Source: JANMCE01 sp963791625
Lineage (GTDB): Bacteria > Actinomycetota > Acidimicrobiia > Acidimicrobiales > Ilumatobacteraceae
Length of the DNA stretch: 64,000 nucleotides
Direction of reading: 5' to 3'
Assembly (NCBI GenBank): GCA_963791625.1
Contig: CAWBTA010000006.1
Span: forward strand, 1,054,001-1,118,000
Shown: one piece after another, positions 53,035 to 61,578 of the stretch
Layout: the number at the start of each line of letters is the position of its first letter
Position numbering within the stretch: the first letter of the stretch is position 1
Position numbers and translations under genes: made by a program
Notes under the pieces: generated by a model
What the model was told of the DNA's origin: nothing
The model's database searches: none
Seen by the model: only the letters and a program-made list of their open reading frames with translations

Positions 53035-55575
53035 CTACATACGGCGCAAGGCTTGAAGGGGCTGAAGCGGATCGGCGCGTTTCGCCACTCGTATGCGGGC
53101 ATCGACTGCGAGCACCGCAGACGGTGTGGCGATGACCGGGTTCAGGTCGAGCTCGGCGATTTCGGGCACGGCCGCGGTCAGTAGCCCGATCCGAGTGACG
53201 ACATCGACGATGTCGCCGACCGGCAACGGCGGGTGCGACCGGTAGCCAGTTAGCTTGGGTGCTAGGCGCAATGACAGGAGAATGTCGTGCGCCCGTCGTT
53301 GTGTGATGGGTGCCACGCAGATCTGGCGGTCCTGAACAATCTCCGCGTCAATTCCTCCTGCGCCCACCACCACGATCGGCACGCTGGGCGGCACATTGAG
53401 TCCGCCCACCAGAAGTTCGACCCCGGGAGCCGCCTGCTTCTGCACGAGGATCGACGCCAGCCGCGTACCGAAGTGCTTGACCATCCCTGCTGCGATTATC
53501 CGGGCTTCATCGGCGCTTTCGACGTCGATGGCCACGCCACCTTCGTCACTCTTGTGCAAAACCGATTCTCCCACGACCTTTAGGACGACCGGAAAGCCGA
53601 TCGAGGTCGCTGCACGGGCCACGTCGTCGGCCGTGAGCGCGACTCTGTAGGCGGGGATCGGCACCCCGATCATGCCGAGAAGTTCGAACGTGTCGCCAGG
53701 TTCCAGCCAGCCCTCACGTTGTTGTGCCAGTTGGCTGACGAAGCGGCGGACTTCCACCCAGTTCACATCGAGGGTCGGCAGAGAGTCCTCGTTGTTCTGC
53801 AGCCATTCGTACCGGTCAGCGGCGCGGGAGAGAACCCGAACGGCCCGCTCCGGATACGGATACTCGGGCAGGTGCAGCGCGTCCGCGGTGGACTCCGATG
53901 GAATCAGCGTGAGCGTCGTAGGAACGGGTCGCACCGTTCGGTTCAGCGCGAGGCGAAGGGGTTCCGCTGCTCCGGCCTTCAGCGGTGTTACAACCACCGC
54001 CACTGCGTCGACCTCGCCTGACATTGCGATCATGTCCACGACCTCGGCCAGTTCGTCGGGAGTGACCGTAGCGAGAAGATCCACCGGATTCGCAGTGGAT
54101 GCCGCCGTAGGTACCCTGCCGGCAATGGCCTCGCGCAGGCCGGGGGACAGCTCTGGGCTCGACAAGCCATTCGCTTCGCAGGCGTCGGCAGCCAGGATGA
54201 GCAGCCCTCCTGCGTTACCGACCAGCGCGACCCGGCGACCGTGCGGGAGGCTCTGCAGTTCAAAGAACGCCGCCAAATCCAAAAGCTCTTCGAGGTTCTC
54301 GGCCCGGGTGATCCCCGCGTGCTCGAACAGTGCGTCTGCCGACGCGGCGGGAGCCGCGATGGCGGCGGTATGGGACTGTGCGCCTCGCGCTCCAGCGGCG
54401 CTACGGCCACCTTTCAACACGACAACTGGCTTGATGCGCGCCACCGTGCGGGCGATGCGGGCGAACCGGTCGGGTCGTCCGATCGATTCGAGGTAGAGCA
54501 GGATCACCCGCGTAGCCGGGTCATCACCCCACGCGCAGAGCAGGTCGTTGCCGCTTACGTCGGCCTTGTTTCCCAACGAGACGAACGATGAGATACCAAG
54601 CCCCTGCCGAGCCACTTCGTTCAGCAGCGCGAGGCCGAGGCCGCCGGATTGTGAAGCGAACGCCACGGCTCCGGGGCGAGGGTGTACTGCCGCGAAAGTG
54701 GCGTTCAGTCCGACTCCGGTCGCGATCGCACCGAGGCCGTTCGGGCCGATCATGCGCATACCGTAACGGCGGATGACTGCGACGAGTTGTCGCTGTCGCT
54801 CGACTCCTTCGGGTCCACTCTCGGCAAACCCGGCCGTCACCACGACCAGCACCCGCACGCCTGCCTTCCCGCATTCTTCGGCCACGTCGACTACCGCACC
54901 GGCTGGGACCGCAATGATCGCCACATCCACCTTTCCCGGGACGGCTGCGATCGAGGGCACAGCCGGAATTCCCGCAATCGCCGAGGCGGTCGGATGAACC
55001 GGATGCAGCACGCCGGTGAACGAGGCCCCTATGTTCTTCAACAGTTCGAATCCGGCGCCCGAACCCGAGCTGCTGGCCCCGATGACAGCCACGACTTCGG
55101 CGTGCAGCAACGGGTCGAGAGATGAACTTGTCGCGCCCCACTCCCGTGAGTGCGCCCGTTCCTCCAGGAGCGATTCAGCCGTGAGTTCGAGCTCTGCACG
55201 CACCTGGCTGCCCTCGGACCAGAAGCGCGTCGTGAGGCCCACAGACTCGAAAACCGTTCGCATCGCCTCGTTGTCAGGTTCCATAACCGCCGTCAATCGG
55301 CTGAATCCAGCCGCCAGTGCGATAACGGCAAGGTCTTCGAGAAGCAGCGTTCCAATGCCGAGGTGCTGGAATGCGGCCTCGACATCGAAGCGAACCTCGG
55401 CGTCGCCGTTTTCATCGCGCGCATAGTGGGCGCGAGCGACTGCGACTTGTCGATGTTCGGCCACGAGCTCCATGCGCTCGGACGGATCGGCGTTTTCGGT
55501 CTGCGGTCGAACCGTTATGGCGCGACCATCCAGGAGCAGAACATCCCGACCAAACGCCGCCAACTCCAGGGTCAT
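53035..55575 (-). CDS. GNAT acetyltransferase fused to ADP-forming acyl-CoA synthetase-like protein
   Basis: The 846-residue protein has a GNAT domain at about residues 17-130 (FQHLGIGTLLLEDLAVIALAAGF gives the acetyl-CoA loop), a CoA-binding Rossmann domain (EVVAVIGASSSGSGAGFELLKNI, from about 160), succinyl-CoA-ligase-like domains with the phosphohistidine in AQSHTAAIAAP, and a C-terminal ATP-grasp domain (FPVVLKVVGESVLHKSDEGGV, VVGAGGIDAEIVQDRQICVAPI). This is the Pat/Acs-type lysine acetyltransferase or an acid-CoA ligase. In the mycobacterial and streptomycete relatives the fused GNAT modifies acyl-CoA synthetases. Which activity dominates here is unknown. A DosR-like site lies 67 bases upstream. 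Confidence 0.88.
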   Translation of the reverse strand: MTLELAAFGRDVLLLDGRAITVRPQTENADPSERMELVAEHRQVAVARAHYARDENGDAEVRFDVEAAFQHLGIGTLLLEDLAVIALAAGFSRLTAVMEPDNEAMRTVFESVGLTTRFWSEGSQVRAELELTAESLLEERAHSREWGATSSSLDPLLHAEVVAVIGASSSGSGAGFELLKNIGASFTGVLHPVHPTASAIAGIPAVPSIAAVPGKVDVAIIAVPAGAVVDVAEECGKAGVRVLVVVTAGFAESGPEGVERQRQLVAVIRRYGMRMIGPNGLGAIATGVGLNATFAAVHPRPGAVAFASQSGGLGLALLNEVARQGLGISSFVSLGNKADVSGNDLLCAWGDDPATRVILLYLESIGRPDRFARIARTVARIKPVVVLKGGRSAAGARGAQSHTAAIAAPAASADALFEHAGITRAENLEELLDLAAFFELQSLPHGRRVALVGNAGGLLILAADACEANGLSSPELSPGLREAIAGRVPTAASTANPVDLLATVTPDELAEVVDMIAMSGEVDAVAVVVTPLKAGAAEPLRLALNRTVRPVPTTLTLIPSESTADALHLPEYPYPERAVRVLSRAADRYEWLQNNEDSLPTLDVNWVEVRRFVSQLAQQREGWLEPGDTFELLGMIGVPIPAYRVALTADDVARAATSIGFPVVLKVVGESVLHKSDEGGVAIDVESADEARIIAAGMVKHFGTRLASILVQKQAAPGVELLVGGLNVPPSVPIVVVGAGGIDAEIVQDRQICVAPITQRRAHDILLSLRLAPKLTGYRSHPPLPVGDIVDVVTRIGLLTAAVPEIAELDLNPVIATPSAVLAVDARIRVAKRADPLQPLQALRRM

Positions 55576-55642
55576 GGCGCCCCTTTCTCGTCATTTCCGA
55601 CGCCTTAAGAATGACGATGACGGCCGGTCGTTGAGAACGCCA

Positions 55643-55656
55643 GGGTCCTTGGTCCC
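55643..55656 (-). promoter_or_regulatory. DosR-like site 11 (GGGACCAAGGACCC on the minus strand)
   Basis: Symmetric GGGTCC/GGTCCC arms around TT, 67 bases from the acyl-CoA synthetase start and 43 from the divergent betaine transporter ATPase gene. It could act on both. Confidence 0.5.
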
Positions 55657-55699
55657 GGCAGGGGTATTGTTTGGTAACAGCTGCAGTCGGGGTGAGGGT

Positions 55700-56734
55700 A
55701 TGGGGATAGATCCAGCGATATCGGTTCGTGGATTATGGAAGGTCTACGGACCCCACGCCAAGCAGATCGTCGCGTCTGCGGACGCCGACCTGCCCCGCGC
55801 CGAGCTGGAGGCCAAGACCGGGTGTGTGGTCGCCATGCGCAACATCTCCATGGATGTGAAACCGGGTGAGACATTCGTCGTCATGGGCCTGTCCGGCAGC
55901 GGAAAGTCCACCCTGGTTCGCTGCCTGACGCGTCTCATCGAGCCCACGACCGGCACGGTGAACATCGGTGGCATAGACGTGACCAATGCGTCGACCGAGC
56001 AGCTACTCGATGTTCGCCGTACCAAGGTGAGCATGGTCTTTCAACACTTCGGTCTGCTACCGCACCGCAGCTTGATTGACAACATCGCCTTCGGTCTCGA
56101 GGTGCGTGGTGTCGACAAGATCGAGCGTCGGGCCAAGGCCGAAGAGATTCTTGATCTCGTTGGCCTCAAGGGTCTCGGCGCGCGCAAACCCGACCAGTTG
56201 AGCGGTGGTATGCAGCAGCGGGTCGGACTCGCGCGGGCTCTGGCCACCGACCCCGACATTCTGCTTTTCGACGAGCCGTTCTCCGCCCTCGATCCGCTCA
56301 TCCGACGTGACATGCAGGATGAAGTCATGCGGCTGCAGCATGAGGTGAACAAGACCATGGTGTTCATCACCCACGACCTCTCCGAAGCACTGCGCCTCGG
56401 CGACCGAATCGCCATCATGCGCGACGGCCAGTTTGTTCAGGTCGGCACGCCGCAGGAGGTGGTATCGGCGCCCGCCGACGACTACGTGCGCAACTTCGTG
56501 CGCGATGTGCCCAAGTCGCATGTCGTACCGGTCGAGTCGATCATGTCGGCCCCGCACGACGGCTCGTACGGCGCGTCGGTTCTCGTCGGTACCAAGATCC
56601 GTGACGTGGTGCGCCACCTGGCCGGAAGCGAACTGCCCGTGCGAATCGTCGACGCTGCCGGGTCCACCGTTGGCTCGGTCGATCGGGTTGCCGTGCTAAC
56701 CGTCATCGCCGGCGAAGATCTGGTCACGGCGTAG
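55700..56734 (+). CDS. proV: Glycine betaine/proline-type ABC transporter ATP-binding protein
   Basis: The ATG at 55700 after GAGGGT gives 344 residues with the ProV N-terminus (ISVRGLWKVYGPHAKQI, followed by the KTGCVVAMRNISMDVKPGE form specific to ProV/OpuAA). Walker A is GLSGSGKST (about 70), the signature LSGGMQQRVGLARALA, Walker B ILLFDEPFSALDPL and H-loop FITHDLSEA. A short C-terminal region (IRDVVRHLAGSELPVRIVDAAGSTVGSVDR) is a reduced CBS-like domain, as in osmoregulated members. It energises uptake of a quaternary ammonium or similar compound with the permease and binding protein encoded directly downstream. Confidence 0.9.
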   Translation: MGIDPAISVRGLWKVYGPHAKQIVASADADLPRAELEAKTGCVVAMRNISMDVKPGETFVVMGLSGSGKSTLVRCLTRLIEPTTGTVNIGGIDVTNASTEQLLDVRRTKVSMVFQHFGLLPHRSLIDNIAFGLEVRGVDKIERRAKAEEILDLVGLKGLGARKPDQLSGGMQQRVGLARALATDPDILLFDEPFSALDPLIRRDMQDEVMRLQHEVNKTMVFITHDLSEALRLGDRIAIMRDGQFVQVGTPQEVVSAPADDYVRNFVRDVPKSHVVPVESIMSAPHDGSYGASVLVGTKIRDVVRHLAGSELPVRIVDAAGSTVGSVDRVAVLTVIAGEDLVTA

Positions 56735-56736
56735 CG

Positions 56737-58713
56737 ATGGCGGTCGCACTCGCTCCGACGCCGTCGATCACGTCCACCATGGCGCGCCGGTACGCTGTGC
56801 CGGTCACTGCCGTCGTCGGGATGGTGCTGCTCGGTAGGCTGACAGGCGGCAAAACCAGATTCGCCGAGGTGCCGACCTGGCTCGACGCCCACGTCAAGCC
56901 CCGCACCGACATCATCTACAAGTGGGTCGTACTCAACAACCAAAGGCACTGGATCTTTACTCGCGTCTTTGACCCGATCGCCAGCGGGCTCCGGAGCGTG
57001 AACGACGCCGTGTTCTGGCTGCTAAAGGCGCTCCGCTGGCCCGGCCTCGTGGCACTCACCGCCTTCATCGGGGTCAAGACCGGAGGGTGGAAGGCAGCCC
57101 TTGTCGGGGTGCTCAGCCTGGCCATGTGCGGTGTGCTGGGGTTCTGGGATGAGACCATCGTCAGTCTCGCGCTCATGATTGTGGCGGTCGGGGTCTCGCT
57201 TCTCGTCGGCGTTCCACTCGGTATCTGGGCCGGACTCAACGACAGGGTGAATCGCGTCTTGCGTACGGTGCTCGACACCGCGCAGGTCATGCCCGCCTAC
57301 GTGTACCTCCTCCCAATCGTCGTGCTCTTCGGCATCGGCAATGCCGGCGCAATTGTGGCCACGGTGATCTTCGCTATCGCTCCCGCAGTCCGTCTCACCA
57401 GCCTCGGGCTGCGCGGGGTCCCGGTCGTAGCGAATGAGGTCGGTACCTCCTATGGCTGTACCCGTCGCCAGTTGCTCGGCAAGGTGCAACTTCCGATGGC
57501 TCGCAGGGCCATGTTGCTTGGCTTGAACCAGGTCATCATGATGGCGTTTGGCATCCTGGTCATCGCTGCGCTCATCGGTGCTGGAGGCCTCGGGCAGGCT
57601 GTTCTCGCCGGTCTCCAGAAGAATGATGTCGGCCGCACCTTTGTGCCCGGACTCGTCATGGTCTTCGCCGCTATCGTTCTCGACCGCATCACTACCGGCC
57701 AACGACGGACGGCGAAAGCGCATTCAAAGATGGCGAAGCTGACTGATCTGATACCCAGCCGTCGCGCTCAGGTTGGCGCGGTATTCATCGGCATTGTGCT
57801 CGTGGCGATCGTCGCCAAAGTCGCTGGTGTCAACAGCTTCCCGAAAGCCTTGCAGGTGAACATCACCAAGCCGATCAACTCGATGGTGACATGGACCAAC
57901 ACCCACGTGCGCAAAGGGATTCCAATCATCGGGGGCACGACCCGCCTGAACGAGGTTCTCGTCAAGGGTCTGCTAACGCCACTCCGAGATGCTTTTCAGT
58001 ATCTTGCTTGGTGGTTTGTCGTGCTCCTCATGGGAGTCATCGGCTGGCGGAGTGGAGGAAGGCGACTTGGTGTGCTCTGCGGTGCGTGCATGGTCGGCAT
58101 AGCGGCGCTCCGCACCTGGGACCTTGCGATGGACACCCTCAGCCAGGTTCTGGTGGCCGTGTTCATCAGCATCCTGCTCGCGGTACCGATTGGGATTCTG
58201 GCAGGACGTTCCGATCGCTTCGAGCGAGCGATCCGACCGCTGCTGGACGCAGCTCAGGTGATGCCCCCCTTCGTCTATCTTGTGCCGGTCATCTTCCTCT
58301 TCGAGGTGGGTCGCGTGCCGGGCGTGATTGCCTCGGTCATCTACGCCCTGCCTCCGGGTATCCGCCTCACCAGCCTCGGCTTACGAGAAGTGTCAGCGTC
58401 GGTCCGCGAGGCAGCGGTATCGTTCGGCGCGACACCTCGCCAGGAGCTGATGAAGGTGCAGCTGCCGCTCGCACTGCGGTCGGTCATGCTGGGCATCAAC
58501 CAAACGATCCTCATGGTGCTCTCGATGGTGATCGTCGCCGCCCTGATTGGTGCCGGCGCCCTCGGCCTCGAAACCGTGTACGGACTCACCAAGAAAGAGA
58601 TTGGCCGCGGCGTCGCCGGGGGAGTGAGTATCGTGTTGCTCGCGATCGTTCTTGATCGGCTTACACAGGCGTGGGGCGCTCGAACATCGGGGCAGCCTCC
58701 TACTGTTTCGTAG
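56737..58713 (+). CDS. proW: Fused double permease, glycine betaine-type ABC transporter
   Basis: The 658-residue protein contains two complete ProW-like permease domains in tandem, about residues 145-300 and 470-640, each with the EAA loop (SYGCTRRQLLGKVQLP and SFGATPRQELMKVQLP) and preceding helices. E. coli ProW has one such domain. Between them are a helical linker and hydrophobic segments (about 325-450). It likely forms the whole membrane pore as a monomer or pairs with one ATPase dimer. It starts 3 bases after proV and is followed by the binding protein, 43 bases downstream. Confidence 0.88.
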   Translation: MAVALAPTPSITSTMARRYAVPVTAVVGMVLLGRLTGGKTRFAEVPTWLDAHVKPRTDIIYKWVVLNNQRHWIFTRVFDPIASGLRSVNDAVFWLLKALRWPGLVALTAFIGVKTGGWKAALVGVLSLAMCGVLGFWDETIVSLALMIVAVGVSLLVGVPLGIWAGLNDRVNRVLRTVLDTAQVMPAYVYLLPIVVLFGIGNAGAIVATVIFAIAPAVRLTSLGLRGVPVVANEVGTSYGCTRRQLLGKVQLPMARRAMLLGLNQVIMMAFGILVIAALIGAGGLGQAVLAGLQKNDVGRTFVPGLVMVFAAIVLDRITTGQRRTAKAHSKMAKLTDLIPSRRAQVGAVFIGIVLVAIVAKVAGVNSFPKALQVNITKPINSMVTWTNTHVRKGIPIIGGTTRLNEVLVKGLLTPLRDAFQYLAWWFVVLLMGVIGWRSGGRRLGVLCGACMVGIAALRTWDLAMDTLSQVLVAVFISILLAVPIGILAGRSDRFERAIRPLLDAAQVMPPFVYLVPVIFLFEVGRVPGVIASVIYALPPGIRLTSLGLREVSASVREAAVSFGATPRQELMKVQLPLALRSVMLGINQTILMVLSMVIVAALIGAGALGLETVYGLTKKEIGRGVAGGVSIVLLAIVLDRLTQAWGARTSGQPPTVS

Positions 58714-58755
58714 GCGATGCCGCCAAACCAAGCGTTCACAAACAGGGGAGTAACA

Positions 58756-59745
58756 ATGAAGCAGTCATCGAAGAGAGCAACACGGATCGTGATCGCAACC
58801 GCGTTGGTTGCCGGGCTTGCCGCCTGCGGCAGCAGCACCAAAACCACCAGTACTGCCTCGGCAGGGGCCGGGACAGGAACGCCCATCACACTCGCAGTCA
58901 ATCCGTGGACGGGTTCTGCGGTAAACGCGAATATCGCCAAGGTTGTGCTTGAGTCCAAGCTTGGCACCACGGTCACCCTTACCGACCTCGACGAGAACGC
59001 CACCTGGGTCGGCATGGACAAGGGTGACATTGACGCCGTACTCGAGCAGTGGCCCTCCGGTCACGGCCCGGACATGAAAACGTACATCGACGAAAAGAAG
59101 ACCGTGGTCAATCTGGGCGTTCTCGGCCCACAGGCCAAGATCGGCTGGTACGTCAACGACGCCGCTCTCGCAGCCGACCCGAAGGTTGCCACGTGGGAGG
59201 GGTTCAAGGACGCTGCCACCGCGGCTAAGTTCGCAACTCCCGAGACGGGGAACCAGGGCCGCTTCCTCATGGGTGACCCCAGCTACGTCACGTTCGATGA
59301 GCAGATCATTGCCAATCTCAAGCTGCCGTTGAAGTACACCGTGGCCGGCTCCGAGGCCGCGCTTATCACCGCCATCAAGCAGGCCGAAACCGACAAGAAG
59401 CCGATCCTGCTGCAGTTCTGGCAGCCGCACTGGTTGCAGTCGAAGGTGAAACTCACCGAGGTGAAGTTGCCGGCTGTCACCCCCGAGTGCCTTGCGTCTG
59501 CTGATGCCAAGGATGGTAAGTACGCTTGTGACTACGCCCCGGATCCGATCTTCAAGGCTGCTTCGGTGAAGCTGGAGAAGAAGAACGCCAAGGCGCTGGC
59601 CTTCCTCAAGAAGTTCACGCTCACCACCGAACAGCAGAACGCGGTCGCCGCCATGATCGACGGTGACGGGATGAAGGCTGACGCTGCTGCCAAGCAGTGG
59701 GTGGACGCCAACGCCAAGGTCGTTGACGGCTGGCTGGCGAAGTAG
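58756..59745 (+). CDS. proX: Glycine betaine-type substrate-binding lipoprotein
   Basis: The ATG has AGGGGAG just upstream, so the 13-residue longer frame is rejected. The 329-residue product has a signal peptide ending in the lipobox LAAC and a Thr/Ser-rich linker, then the OpuAC fold: ITLAVNPWTGSAVNANIAKVVLESKLGTTVTL, DIDAVLEQWPSGHGPDMKTYI and WYVNDAALAADP. Conserved tryptophans (NPWTG, EQWPSGH, GWYVN, FWQPHWLQ) are suitable for the aromatic cage that binds a quaternary amine. It captures the substrate outside the cell for the double permease. Confidence 0.9.
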   Translation: MKQSSKRATRIVIATALVAGLAACGSSTKTTSTASAGAGTGTPITLAVNPWTGSAVNANIAKVVLESKLGTTVTLTDLDENATWVGMDKGDIDAVLEQWPSGHGPDMKTYIDEKKTVVNLGVLGPQAKIGWYVNDAALAADPKVATWEGFKDAATAAKFATPETGNQGRFLMGDPSYVTFDEQIIANLKLPLKYTVAGSEAALITAIKQAETDKKPILLQFWQPHWLQSKVKLTEVKLPAVTPECLASADAKDGKYACDYAPDPIFKAASVKLEKKNAKALAFLKKFTLTTEQQNAVAAMIDGDGMKADAAAKQWVDANAKVVDGWLAK

Positions 59746-59756
59746 CTGTTTGCGCT

Positions 59757-59791
59757 GAAGCGGCCATCGGGGAGTCCCCGGTGGCCGCTTC
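59757..59791 (+). terminator. Rho-independent-type terminator after the betaine transporter operon
   Basis: GAAGCGGCCA and TGGCCGCTTC form a perfect 10-bp stem, extended by a GGGGA/TCCCC pair around a short loop. The stem is followed by a T-poor TTCGCG run, so it may be bidirectional or assisted. It separates the transporter from the enoyl-CoA hydratase gene. Confidence 0.65.
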
Positions 59792-59827
59792 TTCGCGTCT
59801 GGGCTTGGGCGCGCTACGTTCGTGCTC

Positions 59828-60526
59828 ATGGACACTCCGGCAACGCTGCGCATGGTGGATTCGATCTCGGTCATCACGATGGATGACGGCAAGGCCAATG
59901 CGCTTTCTCCAACCATGTTTGCCGCACTGAACGCTTGCCTCGATCAGGCCGACCCAGCCGGGGGACCGGTCGTGCTGCTCGGTCGGCCTGGCCGCTTCTC
60001 GGGGGGCTTCGACCTCAAGGTGTTGGGCGGCGGCGGAGAGGATGCCAAGGCGCTCCTGCGCTCCGGATTCGAACTTTCGCACCGGCTGCTGTCGTTCCCC
60101 ACGCCGGTTGTGCTTGGTTGCACCGGCCATGCCATTGCCATGGGTTTGTTCGTGTTGCTCTCCGGCGACTACCGCATAGGCGCCAGCGGGTCGTTCAAGC
60201 TCGCAGCCACCGAAACCGCGCTCGGCATGACCATGCCTCATGCCGCCATTGAGATCTGCAAGCAACGACTGACCCCCGCTGAATACAGCCGGGCTATCTT
60301 GCTTTCACAGGCCTACACGCCGGAGCAGGCCGTGGTTGCAGGCATCCTCGACGCCGTCGTTCCCGCCGAGGACGTTGAGTCTTCGGCCATTGAAGTGGCA
60401 ACTCAGCTCGCCACGCTCAACATGCGCGCCCACGCAGCATCAAAGATGCGCATCCGAGATGAATCCCTCGCCGCCATCAAAGCCGCCATCAACCAAGACG
60501 CCGAAGAGTTCCGCATAGCGCCGTAG
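59828..60526 (+). CDS. Enoyl-CoA hydratase/isomerase-family protein
   Basis: The 232-residue protein, from the ATG at 59828, has the crotonase fold: MDDGKANALSPTMFAALNACLD, RPGRFSGGFDLKVL (oxyanion hole), TGHAIAMGLFVLLSGDYRIG (second oxyanion-hole loop) and the KLAATETALGMTMP stretch. The usual catalytic glutamates of hydratases are not evident (ETALGM replaces the standard NEVxLG), so the reaction may be isomerase, thioesterase or other. It is shorter than the usual 260-residue hydratase at the C-terminal end. Monocistronic, after a good terminator. Confidence 0.82.
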   Translation: MDTPATLRMVDSISVITMDDGKANALSPTMFAALNACLDQADPAGGPVVLLGRPGRFSGGFDLKVLGGGGEDAKALLRSGFELSHRLLSFPTPVVLGCTGHAIAMGLFVLLSGDYRIGASGSFKLAATETALGMTMPHAAIEICKQRLTPAEYSRAILLSQAYTPEQAVVAGILDAVVPAEDVESSAIEVATQLATLNMRAHAASKMRIRDESLAAIKAAINQDAEEFRIAP

Positions 60527-60545
60527 GGGGTAGGTCGGATCGGGA

Positions 60546-60696
60546 CTAAGACAGACCGAGAATCGTTTCGAGTGCTTCGTCAACGCTCCACATCTCTTCT
60601 GCCGTGAGACGGCCTGCATGGCGCCCAAGTCGCTGAACGTCAACCGCTCCGAGCTGCTCGGCTAACACTCGCGTGTCGTCTCCAGCTACGACAACC
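60546..60696 (-). pseudogene. C-terminal fragment of a MazF/PemK-like toxin
   Basis: The minus strand reads LPWPEVVVAGDDTRVLAEQ, continuing with LGAVDVQRLGRHAGRLTAEE and ending SVDEALETILGL before a TAG. Those last about 45 residues match the C-terminal end of MazF-family toxins (AEQLxAVDxxRLGRxxGRLxxxEMxxVDEALxxxLGL). The N-terminal half with the RNA-binding core is missing, and upstream the frame runs into the cbiB coding region without a good start. No antitoxin is nearby. It is most likely a remnant. Confidence 0.5.
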
Positions 60697-61578
60697 TCAG
60701 GCCAGGGTAACCGACAGCGCGGCGGCCAGGGCGGTGATACGTCGGCTGAGCCGATTGGCCTTCGCTATGTCGGCGAGTGCGGGCGTTTGACCGGTCGAAT
60801 GCAGAATGACGCGGTGCTCGATCGTGTCACCGTAGCGATTGCTGCCGCCAAGCGTCAGGTCGAGCGCTGCGGCAAATGCGGCTTCGGAGACACCGGAGTT
60901 GGGTGATGGGTGCTGCGGAGCATCGTCGCGAACGGCATGGGCGATCGGTCGCCATCGGCTGGGGGTGACGAGCACGACGAGTAGTGCGGTGATGCGGGCC
61001 GGGAGCCAGGCAGCGATGTCGTCGAGGCGGGCGGAGGCCCAGCCGTAGTTCTCGTAGCGGCTGTCGTGATGGCCGACCATGGCATCCATAGTGTTGATGG
61101 CACGATGAGCGAGAACGGCGGGCGCGCCTCCGACGACGCCCCAGAACGCACTGGCGATCGCAGCATCAACGGTGTTCTCCGCGACCGACTCGATCGCGGC
61201 TCTGGCGATCTCGGACGCAGCGAGATCGCGCGGGTCTCGACCAACCAGGCTCGGGAGCAATCGTCGGGCCTGGTCAAGGTCCGTGGCTGTGCCGATTCGT
61301 CCGGCCACGGCGCGCAGCATCTGCCCGCCGGTGGCAACGGAGATGGCCACGAACGTGGCCGCGGGTCTGCCAACAGCTCGGCGGAGTGCGAAGCCTGCGG
61401 CCAGGCCGAGCGCAGTTCCGGTGAACGCGTGGGCGACACCTGCGGCCCGCGTGTCTCGGTAGAAACGCCGTTCGTAGCCGAGCATGGCGGTGCCGAACCA
61501 TGCGACCGGATGAAAGCGGTTAGGCGGCTCGGGCAGGAACTCATCGGCAACAAGGCCGAGCGCGACGGCGACGCTCAC
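60697..61578 (-). CDS. cbiB: Adenosylcobinamide-phosphate synthase CbiB/CobD
   Basis: The 293-residue membrane enzyme joins adenosylcobyric acid to aminopropanol phosphate in late cobalamin synthesis. It has PNRFHPVAWFGTAMLGYERR near the N-terminus, SLVGRDPRDLAASEIARAAIESVAENTVDAAIASAFWGVVGG, NTMDAMVGHHDSRYENYGWASARLDDIAAWLPARI in the middle, and the C-terminal NRYGDTIEHRVILH segment. These are the family hallmarks. It starts with GTG overlapping the CobC stop (GTGA). It belongs to a three-gene operon. Confidence 0.93.
   Translation of the reverse strand: MSVAVALGLVADEFLPEPPNRFHPVAWFGTAMLGYERRFYRDTRAAGVAHAFTGTALGLAAGFALRRAVGRPAATFVAISVATGGQMLRAVAGRIGTATDLDQARRLLPSLVGRDPRDLAASEIARAAIESVAENTVDAAIASAFWGVVGGAPAVLAHRAINTMDAMVGHHDSRYENYGWASARLDDIAAWLPARITALLVVLVTPSRWRPIAHAVRDDAPQHPSPNSGVSEAAFAAALDLTLGGSNRYGDTIEHRVILHSTGQTPALADIAKANRLSRRITALAAALSVTLA

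Noticed and set aside
60542..60555. GGGACTAAGACAGA resembling a DosR site
   Set aside because: It lies behind the enoyl-CoA hydratase stop with no gene start within 100 bases in either direction; probably chance.
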